Assembly: GCA_002309255.1 (NCBI GenBank)
Contig: DBXI01000059.1
Coordinates: 1-27,787 of the forward strand
Direction: 5' to 3'
DNA: 27,787 nucleotides
Origin: Bacteroidales bacterium UBA1216
Lineage (GTDB): Bacteria > Bacteroidota > Bacteroidia > Bacteroidales > Paludibacteraceae
Position numbers and translations under genes: made by a program. Under the pieces are notes generated by a model. That model was not told the DNA's origin. It saw nothing but the letters and a program-made list of their open reading frames with translations, and did not search any database. Positions 15,000 to 22,372 of this stretch are shown in pieces. Numbering within the stretch: the stretch's first letter is position 1; each line of letters starts with the position of its first letter.

Positions 15000-15605
15000 T
15001 TACTTCTTCTTGGCCGGCATATAGCGTGCGTTGAGCGCCGAAACGACCTCAGCAGTGATGTCGTACCCCTCAGCAGAAAGGAGGATATTGTCCTTGGCGT
15101 TATTGGAGAAGATCATCTGATAGCGTCCCTCTGCGTTAAGTTCCTTGAGGAAGCTGAGGATAGTGTCGGCGAGTTGCGCCTGCAGCTGCTGATTCTCGAG
15201 CATGATCTCCTGCGTGAGTTGTGCTTCGCGTTCCTCCAGATCCTGTTGTTTCTTCAGTATGCGCTGCTGCTCGCTCTCTGCGCGCTGACGGCTCAGGAAG
15301 GCGTTGTTCTCCAGTTTGCGCTGGAAGTCGGCCATCTCGTTCTGCAGGGTGCGTGCCTTCTGGTTGAGCTCCAGACGAGCGTTCTCCTGACGGGTCATGA
15401 GCTTGTCCTGTGCTTCGAGTGCAAAGGTGTAACCTTGCAGGATCGAGTCGAGGTTAACGAACGCTACGGGCAGTGCGCCCTCCTGTGCCGCAGGTGCTAC
15501 AGCAACCTCCGGCTTGGCGGTCGGCTTAACGGCAAAGATGATTACAAACAGCGCAGCTACAGCTGCTACTAAGATTACATTGATTGCAATTTGAACTTTA
15601 TTCAT
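15000..15605 (-). CDS. OmpH/Skp-like periplasmic chaperone
   Basis: The 201-aa product has an N-terminal hydrophobic segment (residues ~5-27) that acts as a signal or membrane anchor, then an Ala/Pro/Val linker. LPVAFVNLDSILQGY is the conserved first strand and helix of the OmpH family. A long coiled coil (~60-150, rich in Gln, Glu and Lys) would form a Skp-like tentacle. The tail NILLSAEGYDITAEVVSALNARY matches the family C-terminal strand and helix. Skp proteins escort unfolded outer-membrane proteins, which suits the barrel gene 40 bp downstream. The product ends in PAKKK. Confidence 0.88.
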   Translation of the reverse strand: MNKVQIAINVILVAAVAALFVIIFAVKPTAKPEVAVAPAAQEGALPVAFVNLDSILQGYTFALEAQDKLMTRQENARLELNQKARTLQNEMADFQRKLENNAFLSRQRAESEQQRILKKQQDLEEREAQLTQEIMLENQQLQAQLADTILSFLKELNAEGRYQMIFSNNAKDNILLSAEGYDITAEVVSALNARYMPAKKK

Positions 15606-15647
15606 TGTTTTAAAATTTAATATTTTCGTGATGACGACACGGCTTTG

Positions 15648-15860
15648 TTATAGATCATTGACATTGAGTCGCAGCGGGTTACCTCGTTGTGCTTGTCTGT
15701 CCTGCGATCGCGTGCATCCTACCCCGCGCTCGTGCATGGCCTTGTTTTGTCCTACGTCTTGCGAATGGAAGGTGCCGTTCTTCTTTAGTATTATTCGCGC
15801 GCACATACCCAGGATGCCTACACCTAACAGGATAGCTGATATGATGATTGCTTTAAGCAT
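15648..15860 (-). CDS. Small membrane-anchored protein (Bacteroidota-conserved type)
   Basis: The 70-aa product has one N-terminal transmembrane helix (residues 4-26), then ILKKNGTFHSQDVGQNKAMHERGVGCTRSQDRQAQRG. I recall similar 65-75-aa proteins in many Bacteroidota, with a conserved (K)KNGxF...H/DVxxNxxMxxxGI.C..SQDR block after the helix. That pattern and the clean position in the operon argue that the gene is real. There are single Cys residues at 20 (in the helix) and 50. The function is unknown. It starts directly after a heptamer array and sits between the ABC permeases and the OmpH-like gene. Confidence 0.75.
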   Translation of the reverse strand: MLKAIIISAILLGVGILGMCARIILKKNGTFHSQDVGQNKAMHERGVGCTRSQDRQAQRGNPLRLNVNDL

Positions 15861-15888
15861 ATTTACCTTTCAGTTTTCACCTTTCAAT
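15861..15888 (-). repeat. Heptamer array, 4 units (TTTCANN)
   Basis: On the + strand the units are ATTTACC, TTTCAGT, TTTCACC and TTTCAAT. On the coding strand each of the last three carries TGA. The array fills the gap between the ABC permease stop (15893-15895) and the small membrane protein ATG (15858-15860). Confidence 0.88.
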
Positions 15889-15892
15889 TTCC

Positions 15893-16741
15893 TTAGATGG
15901 TGTCGATGAATGATTTCTGCTTGCGGTTGAACATCATGATACCTATCAGTAGCAGTACGGCGATGATAGCTGCGCTGTAGCCGAGCGCCTGCCAGCTGAA
16001 CTCACCTGCGCCGTAAGCACCGAACTTGAAGGATTCGATGATAGCGGTCATCGGGTTGACAAGCATGATCTTGTGCAGCGTGGGGTTGGTGACATAGCTG
16101 AGCGGATAGACGATAGGCGTTGCATACATCCACAGCGAAACGAATACGCCGAAGAAGTTCGTCAGATCGCGGTACTTGGTGGTGAGCGAGGATACGATCA
16201 GTCCCAGTCCGAGTGCCAAACCCTGGATCATCAAGATCAGCACAGGGAAGAGCAACAGGTACCAGTTCGGGCACAGGTTAACGCCCTTGAACACGAACAT
16301 CAGGTACACGATCACGAACGTACCTATCTGCAGCGAGAAGCGGAAGAGCTTGGACATCACTACAGACACCGGCGAAGCCAGACGCGGGAAATAGACCTTA
16401 CCGAACAATCCGGCATTGGTCTGGAACGTGCCGGACACGGCAGTCAGACACTCGGAGAAGTACTCCCAGAGGCATATACCGCTCAGGTAGAACACAGGCT
16501 GCGGGATATCGTCAGTCGGGATCCCGGCGATACGGCCGAACACCACGATATACATGAACATCGAGAACAGCGGCGAGATGAAGTACCACCCCATGCCGAA
16601 GATGGTCTGCTTGAACTGCACAGTTATGTCGCGCTTGATGAAGAGCCAGATCAGGTACTTCTTCTGCCACAACTCACGCAGACCCAAACCTTTGGCGTGC
16701 GAGCTTGGCGAAATTTCTGTTGTCCAATATTCTTGTGTCAT
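15893..16741 (-). CDS. ABC-2 type transporter permease (Wzm-like), second of a tandem pair
   Basis: The 282-aa membrane protein has about six hydrophobic segments and the family landmarks FKQTIFGMGWYFISPLFSMF, FGKVYFPR, LTTKYRDL and MYATPIVYPLS. Such permeases export lipid-linked O-antigen or capsule-type glycans together with a Wzt ATPase. Its ATG overlaps the stop of the preceding permease by 4 nt (ATGA). The two proteins align end to end, including KQT near the N-terminus and QKSF(I/M)DT at the C-terminus, so they arose by duplication. No ATP-binding subunit is encoded next to them. Confidence 0.9.
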   Translation of the reverse strand: MTQEYWTTEISPSSHAKGLGLRELWQKKYLIWLFIKRDITVQFKQTIFGMGWYFISPLFSMFMYIVVFGRIAGIPTDDIPQPVFYLSGICLWEYFSECLTAVSGTFQTNAGLFGKVYFPRLASPVSVVMSKLFRFSLQIGTFVIVYLMFVFKGVNLCPNWYLLLFPVLILMIQGLALGLGLIVSSLTTKYRDLTNFFGVFVSLWMYATPIVYPLSYVTNPTLHKIMLVNPMTAIIESFKFGAYGAGEFSWQALGYSAAIIAVLLLIGIMMFNRKQKSFIDTI

Positions 16742-17583
16742 ACTGTATCCATGAAACTTTTTTGTACCTTATTGAACAACATAAGGCCAAAGATTAATAA
16801 TACGAATGTGAACGCGGCGCTGTATGCGAGCCACAGCCACGAGAACTGTCCTTGTCCTAGCAGCGAGTACTTGATGGCCTCCATCACGGGTGTAACGGGG
16901 TTAAGTGACATAGCCATGTGCAGTTTCTCATTAGTGACCATGCTGAGCGGATAGATCACGGGCGTGATATATACCCACAGCGAGATGATCTTGGCGAGCA
17001 TGATCTGCAGGTCGCGGTACTTGGTGGTGAGTGATGAGAAGATCATACCAAACCCCACGGACATGAGTGCCAGCAACACGATGAACAGCGGGAAGAGCAC
17101 CACCTGCCAATGGATGACGAGCTCGGTGCCGGTGGCTACATAGTAGATGTAGAAGGCAGTGAAGATAGCCAGTTGGATAGCGAACGTGAGCAGGTTGGTC
17201 GTCACTGCCACCAGCGGCATGATGATGCGTGGGAAGTACACTTTACCGAAGATAGCTGCATTGGTTACGAACGAGTTGGATGTTGCGCTCAGACAGCTGG
17301 AGAAGTACCCCCAGACGGATATACCCAACAGGTAGAACAGGATAGGCGGGATCCCATCGGTAGGAATATTTGCAATCCCGCCGAACACCGCCACATACAC
17401 GATCACGGACAGCACCGGCGTGATGATGAACCACAATGGACCAAGGACGGTCTGCTTGTAGGCCGTGCGGAAGTTGCGATCAACGAACAAGAGGAACATA
17501 TCCCTGTACAGCCAGATCTCTTGCCAATCCAGCGCCAGAAGTTTGTCCTTGGGGGTGATTACGATTTCTTTTGTATTAGCCAT
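16738..17583 (-). CDS. ABC-2 type transporter permease (Wzm-like), first of a tandem pair
   Basis: The 281-aa product is a paralogue of the next gene, with the same membrane layout and landmarks (YKQTVLGPLWFIITPVLSV, FGKVYFPR, SSLTTKYRDL, YITPVIYPLS). The close pairing and translational overlap suggest the two form a heterodimeric channel in place of the usual homodimer. Its start overlaps the folD stop by 8 nt. The substrate is unknown; surface glycan is the likely class. Without an ATPase in the window, the energy-coupling subunit must be elsewhere. Confidence 0.9.
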   Translation of the reverse strand: MANTKEIVITPKDKLLALDWQEIWLYRDMFLLFVDRNFRTAYKQTVLGPLWFIITPVLSVIVYVAVFGGIANIPTDGIPPILFYLLGISVWGYFSSCLSATSNSFVTNAAIFGKVYFPRIIMPLVAVTTNLLTFAIQLAIFTAFYIYYVATGTELVIHWQVVLFPLFIVLLALMSVGFGMIFSSLTTKYRDLQIMLAKIISLWVYITPVIYPLSMVTNEKLHMAMSLNPVTPVMEAIKYSLLGQGQFSWLWLAYSAAFTFVLLIFGLMLFNKVQKSFMDTV

Positions 17584-18472
17584 TTATTCTTCTATTATAA
17601 CATTCAATCGTATTGTGCATGAGCATCGCAACGATCATCACGCCTACTCCGCCTGGTACGGGGGTGATGAACGAGGCTACATCCTTGCATGCCTCAAAAT
17701 CGACATCTCCTGTAAGACTGCCGTCAGGCAGACGGTTGAGTCCGGCGTCAAAGACTATTGCTCCCGGGCGTATGCAATCGCGCGTGATCAGTCCGGGTTT
17801 GTCAGCGCCTACAATCAAAATATCCGCCACGCGGCACGCAGCCTGCAGATCGTATGCATCGGAGCGCACAATGGTTACCGTGCACTGCTTGTCCTTCAGC
17901 AGCTTGGCCATCGGTTCGCTTATAACATCGGTCTCGCCGACCATCACGGCGTGCTTGCCGCTCAGGTTAACTCCTGTGGATGCCAGTAGCGCCATCACGC
18001 CCTTGGCCGTGCATGCTATAGGGCAGCCATAATCGGGCACAGGCGCGTTGATCGTAGCTGCATGATCGGGCTGCGCAGGCTGACGGAGCAGGAGGCTGAT
18101 GTTGTCGGGGTGGAAGCCATCGGCATCCTTCTCCGGAAGGATGGTGCGTATGACCTTCTGCTCACTTATATGCGCCGGCAACGGCAGTTGTACCAGAATA
18201 GCATCTACATCCTGATCGGTGTTGTGCTTGTCGGTCAATCGGCAGAGCTCCTGCTCGCTGATACCTGCAGGCAGCAGGATGTGCTGCGTACGTATATGAC
18301 AACGCTCTGCGGCACGCATCTTGTTGCGCACATACACCGTCGATGCCGGATCATCGCCCACCTGAATGATGACCAGATGAGGCGTGCGCCCATACTTGGC
18401 AGCCATGGCATCCACCTGCTGCAGCATGGATGATTGCATCTGTGCGGCTATGTCCTTACCTGAGATTACCAC
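17576..18472 (-). CDS. folD: FolD-like methylenetetrahydrofolate dehydrogenase/cyclohydrolase, divergent
   Basis: FolD interconverts methylene-, methenyl- and formyl-tetrahydrofolate in the cytoplasm. The 298-aa product keeps the catalytic Y-x3-K (Tyr47, Lys51 in YVRNK), the Gln of ILVQLPLP (Gln95) and DADGFHPDN (Asp118). Several normally constant blocks are altered. The cofactor loop, usually GRSxxVGxPxA, reads GETDVISEPMA (179-189). The usual CTP block reads CTAKG, and GVGPMT reads GVGVMI (275-280). There are also extra residues between HPDN and CTAKG (~125-150). The start is GTG 18472 preceded by AGGAG. It may prefer another cofactor or be functionally changed. Confidence 0.85.
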   Translation of the reverse strand: MVISGKDIAAQMQSSMLQQVDAMAAKYGRTPHLVIIQVGDDPASTVYVRNKMRAAERCHIRTQHILLPAGISEQELCRLTDKHNTDQDVDAILVQLPLPAHISEQKVIRTILPEKDADGFHPDNISLLLRQPAQPDHAATINAPVPDYGCPIACTAKGVMALLASTGVNLSGKHAVMVGETDVISEPMAKLLKDKQCTVTIVRSDAYDLQAACRVADILIVGADKPGLITRDCIRPGAIVFDAGLNRLPDGSLTGDVDFEACKDVASFITPVPGGVGVMIVAMLMHNTIECYNRRING

Positions 18473-18480
18473 CTATTCTC

Positions 18481-18494
18481 CTCTAAACTCTAAA
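18481..18494 (-). repeat. Heptamer array, 2 units (CTCTAAA)
   Basis: There are two identical CTCTAAA units on the + strand, adjoining the TAG stop of the MlaD-like gene (18495-18497). On the coding strand the array runs into the AGGAG before the GTG start of folD. The same unit occurs at 4324 and 4338. Confidence 0.75.
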
Positions 18495-19388
18495 CTACTT
18501 CTTTTTCTTCTTCTTTCCCCAGATGATCGAGTTCGGCTGCTCGCGTATCTCTTGCATCAGGCTGTCAGCCGTCTGTATAGTGCCGTTGACGTTGTTGTAC
18601 AGACTGTTGTCATGCAGCAACATACCTACTGTACCATCCGTACTGTTCGCCGTTGTGATGAGGGTGTTGACGTTGGCTATGGCGGAGTCTGCGCGTGCGA
18701 CGAGGGCGGCTATATCCGCCTCCGATGCATTCGTCGACAGTTTCTTCAAGTCAGTAAGTACGCTATCCACCTGACTCACAATAACCGGCAGGTCGTTCTT
18801 GAGGATGTTATCGAGTTTATAGGACGATGCTTTGAGCGATGCTACCATCGCGTCGGCGTTGGCGAGGATGGTATTCAGGCGATCGCCCTCCAGCTGTCCG
18901 TTGACGTTATCCACCAGTTGGCGGACGGAGTACAGCGCACTGTCAACGGATGCCAGTATGGTGCCACGAAGTTCGTCGATCATCGTGGGCTGAACACTCG
19001 TGGGGAGCTCGCTGTGGGCAGGTATATCTGCCAGATCAGCGCCGGAGGGTATCAGCACCTCAACAGCAGTCCCGCCAAGCAGACCATCAGGAATAAGTCG
19101 CAGACTACTGCCGTCCACGACGCGGATGTCCTTGTTCAGCGATACGACGATAGTGAATGCGGTGTCCTGCGTGAAGTCGTAGCGGATGGTCTCCACCTGT
19201 CCCACTTTGTAGCCGCGCACATACACTGGCGCTTGTTCAACCAAGCCCCTCATCTCCACGAACCGTCCGCTATAGGCGTGACTGGGATTGAATATGTTCA
19301 CTCCTTTCAGGAACTTAAACCCAAAGTACAGCAGGAACAGGCACAATGCTGCCAGCAACCCTACTCTAACCTCTCTTGATATCTTCAT
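18495..19388 (-). CDS. MlaD/MCE-domain protein
   Basis: The 297-aa product starts MKISREVRVGLLAALCLFLLYFGFKFLKG, a single N-terminal membrane anchor. A periplasmic MCE domain follows at about residues 38-115 (MRGLVEQAPVYVRGYKVGQV, then LRLIPDGLLGGTAVEVLIPSG). Residues ~125-230 are long helices with repeated Leu/Ala/Asp patterns, and the end is a polylysine tail (KKKKKK). MCE proteins form ring assemblies that move phospholipids between the membranes with an Mla-type ABC transporter, which is not present here. The start is ATG 19388; an upstream ATG at 19415 lies in the palindromic repeat. The pairing with an amidase upstream is common in Bacteroidota. Confidence 0.9.
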   Translation of the reverse strand: MKISREVRVGLLAALCLFLLYFGFKFLKGVNIFNPSHAYSGRFVEMRGLVEQAPVYVRGYKVGQVETIRYDFTQDTAFTIVVSLNKDIRVVDGSSLRLIPDGLLGGTAVEVLIPSGADLADIPAHSELPTSVQPTMIDELRGTILASVDSALYSVRQLVDNVNGQLEGDRLNTILANADAMVASLKASSYKLDNILKNDLPVIVSQVDSVLTDLKKLSTNASEADIAALVARADSAIANVNTLITTANSTDGTVGMLLHDNSLYNNVNGTIQTADSLMQEIREQPNSIIWGKKKKKK

Positions 19389-19402
19389 GTGTTTTGTATT
19401 GT

Positions 19403-19422
19403 AGCAGCCAAACAAAGCTGCT
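19403..19422. repeat. Second copy of the 20-bp palindromic element
   Basis: AGCAGC (19403-19408) and GCTGCT (19417-19422) flank CAAACAAA. The element is the same length as the one at 5341-5360 and identical at the first nine and last six bases; only the five-base centre differs. It lies between the amidase and MlaD-like genes. Confidence 0.75.
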
Positions 19423-19429
19423 TTATTTA

Positions 19430-20515
19430 TTACTTCTGTAGTTCAATTGCTTGCTTGACGGGTATCTGCTCATCGCCGCGGAAGGCCACCACTACGCAGT
19501 CGGGGAATTTCTGCTTAACGGATGCCTGTAGTTTCTTGGCCTCGGCGTAAGTCTTGCAATTGCCGTACATGTACTTGTACCATACGCCGTCTTTCTTGAA
19601 GGTGCAGTTCTTGAGTCCCTTGAATGTCGGGTCGTTTTTCTTGAGTTGAGATTTGGTGCTGAATATCTGCACTTTGTAGGTGATGGTCTCCTTCACATCC
19701 TTGCTGAGCGTACTGAGTTGCTCTTTCGTGGTTGGCACCTTCACGCTGTCGGAAGCGAGCACCGGCACGTTCTTGCCCGGGCGGTAGAACTGTGCAAAGG
19801 CGCGGAAGATCGATCGAGCTATTCCCACCTTTCCCGCGTCGCTGGCCAGGAAAAGCTCCTCGTCGCGGTTGCTGATGAATCCCATCTCCACGAGCACTGA
19901 GGGGCAAGCCGTACGTAGCAGTACGAGGAACGCCGCCTGACGCACGCCTCTGTCGCCGCGCTTGAGGCTGTCCACGAACTGCCGTTGCACCAGCGTAGCG
20001 AACTGCAACGATTGATTCATGTAGTCGGATTGCAGCAGGTCGAACATGATATAGGAGTCAATGCTGTTCGGGTCAAAGCCCTCGTACGAGCTTTGGTAAT
20101 CGGACTCAAGCTTGATTACCGCATTCTCTCGCATGGCTATGTCCATGTTGTCTTCCATGCGGTCCGTACCCAGGATGAATGTCTCTGCGCCCGATGCGGT
20201 GCGGCTTTCCGAGGCGTTGGTATGGATGGAGATGAACAGGTCGGCCTTGTTCTTGTTGGCTATGTCGGCGCGCGTACGCAGCGGGATGAACACATCTGTT
20301 TGGCGCGTGTAGATCACATCCACCTCTGGGTAAGCCTCCTTGATCATACTACCCAGTTGCAGTGCTACGTTCAGGTTCAGCGTCTTCTCCCGCGAAGAAC
20401 GCCCGATAGCCCCCGGGTCATCGCCGCCGTGCCCCGCATCAATCACCACCGTATATGCGTGCAGCGGCAGGCTCATAGCCAGGAAGAGGATTATGTTTGT
20501 CAGAACTCGTTTCAT
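19430..20515 (-). CDS. N-acetylmuramoyl-L-alanine amidase (Amidase_3) with SPOR-like end
   Basis: The 361-aa product has a signal peptide (residues 1-20, ending PLHA) and an Amidase_3 domain from about 22 to 240. VVIDAGHGGDDPGAIG supplies the first zinc His, SREKTLNLNVALQL a metal-binding Glu, FISIHTNAS the second zinc His, and VLVEMGFISNRDEE the catalytic Glu. The C-terminal ~80 residues (ITYKVQIFSTKSQL, then VWYKYMYGNCKTYAEAKKLQ) look like a SPOR peptidoglycan-binding domain. The enzyme cuts the stem peptide from glycan strands, usually during cell separation. It is translated just after the glycosyltransferase gene across a short heptamer array. Confidence 0.92.
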   Translation of the reverse strand: MKRVLTNIILFLAMSLPLHAYTVVIDAGHGGDDPGAIGRSSREKTLNLNVALQLGSMIKEAYPEVDVIYTRQTDVFIPLRTRADIANKNKADLFISIHTNASESRTASGAETFILGTDRMEDNMDIAMRENAVIKLESDYQSSYEGFDPNSIDSYIMFDLLQSDYMNQSLQFATLVQRQFVDSLKRGDRGVRQAAFLVLLRTACPSVLVEMGFISNRDEELFLASDAGKVGIARSIFRAFAQFYRPGKNVPVLASDSVKVPTTKEQLSTLSKDVKETITYKVQIFSTKSQLKKNDPTFKGLKNCTFKKDGVWYKYMYGNCKTYAEAKKLQASVKQKFPDCVVVAFRGDEQIPVKQAIELQK

Positions 20516-20520
20516 ATCGT

Positions 20521-20534
20521 TTTGTGATTTGTGC
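20521..20534 (-). repeat. Heptamer array, 2 units (TTTGTGN)
   Basis: The + strand units are TTTGTGA and TTTGTGC, in the 24-bp gap between the glycosyltransferase stop (20540-20542) and the amidase ATG (20513-20515). The array resembles the TTGTGAT array at 12163-12190; 12 nt (ACAAATCACAAA on the coding strand) are shared. Confidence 0.7.
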
Positions 20535-20539
20535 GTTTC

Positions 20540-21511
20540 TTATATCTGCTCGCGGATCAGGTAATCGTTTCTGCTCTGCGAGTTACGAATGATCAGTTCT
20601 CCCAGGAAGCCCGCCAGAAAGAGCATGCAGCCCAGAATCATCATCAGTATGCTGACATGGAAGTACGGGTTAACCCCCAGCAGCATCGATGTGCCTATAG
20701 TGCACAGCGCATGTATCTTCATCCCCACCACCACGCAGATGGCTATAGCGCCAATAAGGAACATCAAGCTGCCCACTAGGCCGAAGAAGTGCATGGGCTG
20801 CTTGCCGAACTTGTTCAGGAACCAGATGGTCATCAGATCCAGATAGCCGTTCACGAACCTATTCATGCCGAACTTCGACACGCCGAACTCCCTCTTGCGG
20901 TGCTGAACAACCTTCTCGCCTATCTTGGTGAATCCGGCGTTCTTGGCCAGATACGGGATGTAGCGATGCATCTCGCTGAACACCTCAATGTTCTTCACCA
21001 CATCGCGCCTATAGGCCTTCAGTCCGCAGTTCATGTCATGCAGCTGTATGCCTGTCACGCGTCGCGCTGTAGCGTTGAAGAGCTTTGACGGCAGGTTCTT
21101 CGTCAGCGCATTGTCGTAGCGTTTCTGTTTCCAGCCGCTCACCAGGTCATAGCCCTGCTCGGTGATCATCCGGTAGAGCTCGGGGATCTCGTCGGGCGAA
21201 TCCTGCAGGTCGGCATCCATGGTGATCACCACCTCGCCTTCCGCTGCCTTGAAGCCGCAGTACAACGCGGCACTCTTGCCGTAGTTTCGACGGAAATAGA
21301 TGCCATGCACGGTAGCATTGTCTCTTTTCAACTTTAAACTTTCACCTTTCAACTCCTGAATCACTTGCCACGAGTTGTCGGTCGAACCGTCGTTGACGAA
21401 GATAATCTCGTACGTGAACTTGTTCTCCTTCATCACCCGTGCTATCCATTCATACAACGACGGAAGAGACTCTGCCTCATTGTACAAGGGTATTATAACA
21501 GATATATCCAT
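20540..21511 (-). CDS. GT2 polyprenyl-phosphate-type glycosyltransferase (DPM1/ArnC-like)
   Basis: The 323-aa product starts MDISVIIPLYNEAESLPSLY. It has the GT-A motifs FVNDGSTDNSW and ITMDADLQDSPDEIPELY (DAD metal site), followed by a QxxRW-like region. Two C-terminal transmembrane helices (about 235-260 and 275-305) are typical of enzymes that load a sugar onto undecaprenyl phosphate. Residues about 74-86 (GESLKLKRDNATV) include an extra segment encoded by a heptamer array, lying between the WQVIQELK and HGIYFRRNYGKS motifs. The ATG overlaps the regulator stop by one base (TAATG). Confidence 0.92.
   Translation of the reverse strand: MDISVIIPLYNEAESLPSLYEWIARVMKENKFTYEIIFVNDGSTDNSWQVIQELKGESLKLKRDNATVHGIYFRRNYGKSAALYCGFKAAEGEVVITMDADLQDSPDEIPELYRMITEQGYDLVSGWKQKRYDNALTKNLPSKLFNATARRVTGIQLHDMNCGLKAYRRDVVKNIEVFSEMHRYIPYLAKNAGFTKIGEKVVQHRKREFGVSKFGMNRFVNGYLDLMTIWFLNKFGKQPMHFFGLVGSLMFLIGAIAICVVVGMKIHALCTIGTSMLLGVNPYFHVSILMMILGCMLFLAGFLGELIIRNSQSRNDYLIREQI
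21326..21353 (-). repeat. Heptamer array inside a coding region, 4 units
   Basis: The + strand units are TTTCAAC, TTTAAAC, TTTCACC and TTTCAAC, with a perfect 7-bp period over 28 bp. The array is translated in frame within the glycosyltransferase gene as LKGESLKLK. Eighteen nt are identical to part of the intergenic array at 4293-4313, and 13 nt (TTGAAAGGTGAAA on the coding strand) to the array at 15861-15888. Confidence 0.92.
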
Positions 21512-22215
21512 TAGCCTTGTGTACTGATATTGATCAGTTCTTTTTCATTAATTACGTATATGTCTTTCCCCTCCAGGCTTATCAGCCCTTCCTGGGCGAA
21601 TTGCGACAGTGTGCGGATGGCGTTGGCTGTGGTCATGTTGCTCATGTTAGCCAGATCCTCTCGCGTGACATGGGCAGCCAGCGTGTGACCGTCCTCTGCA
21701 TAGCCGTAGTGCTCTATCAGCGAATGAATAGCCTCTGCCAGACGTCCGCGCAGATGCTTTTGCGTCAGGTTAACCTGCCGCATATCACTCATCGCCAGGT
21801 CGTGCGCCATATCCTCCAGCAGGCGGTAGCAGAAATTATTATTACGCAGCATCAGGTCGTGGAATGCCTCGGTATCAACACTATAGAACACGCACTCCTC
21901 CAGCGCGCTCGCGCAGGTCGTATGCGTGTCGCCAGCTATAGTAGAGCGATAGCCGAAGAAGTCTCCGGGCTTGTGCAGACGGATAATCTGCGGACGATTA
22001 CCCAAGGCCTCGATATAGATGCGCACTTTGCCGCTAACCAGCAGCAGCACTCCGTCAGGCGTGTCACCCTCGCGGTAGATAATCTCGTTCTTGCGATACA
22101 TCACCAGGCTAAGATGCGATTCAACATACAACCGCTGCTCAAACGTCAGGGTTGCCCATATAGGGTTGATCTCCCAAATAGGAGGAATGTCCAGTGCAAT
22201 TTTACGCTTTATCAT
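21511..22215 (-). CDS. Crp/Fnr-family transcription regulator
   Basis: The 234-aa product has an N-terminal cyclic-nucleotide-binding-type beta roll (about residues 25-135: NEIIYREGDTPDGVLLLVSGKVRI, then LHKPGDFFGYRS). A dimer helix follows, then a Crp-type winged helix (about 155-220: HVTREDLANMSNMTTANAIRTLSQF). The arginine/serine pair that binds cAMP in Crp is not evident, so the signal is unknown. The extended N-terminus (ALDIPPIWEINPIWATLT) is common in Bacteroidota members. It heads the 13-gene run and has the clearest promoter in the window, so it may control its own operon or the divergent acyl-CoA synthetase. Confidence 0.92.
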   Translation of the reverse strand: MIKRKIALDIPPIWEINPIWATLTFEQRLYVESHLSLVMYRKNEIIYREGDTPDGVLLLVSGKVRIYIEALGNRPQIIRLHKPGDFFGYRSTIAGDTHTTCASALEECVFYSVDTEAFHDLMLRNNNFCYRLLEDMAHDLAMSDMRQVNLTQKHLRGRLAEAIHSLIEHYGYAEDGHTLAAHVTREDLANMSNMTTANAIRTLSQFAQEGLISLEGKDIYVINEKELINISTQG

Positions 22216-22270
22216 TTCTTACAATTTGATAAGTTACCAATATTTATACCTAAAAAAGACATTTCGGGCG

Positions 22271-22302
22271 CAAAGTTAATAAAAATTTTTCAATTTTGCA
22301 AA
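22271..22302 (-). promoter_or_regulatory. Bacteroidota-type promoter of the Crp-family gene
   Basis: On the minus strand TTTG (complement of 22299-22302), 20 nt, then TAACTTTG (complement of 22271-22278). The -7 octamer and the spacing are identical to those of the HTH promoter at 9096-9127. Transcription would start near 22265, about 50 nt before the ATG at 22215. Confidence 0.88.
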
Positions 22303-22372
22303 TATTTATGACTTTTTTTGCATTTTTTGTTAAATTATTTCATTTTCGAACAAGCGTTCCACTATTTTTTTG

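Noticed and set aside
18384..19379. 331-codon + strand ORF antisense to MlaD
   Set aside because: Shadow frame of a gene with clear MCE motifs; the residue pattern has no recognisable domain.
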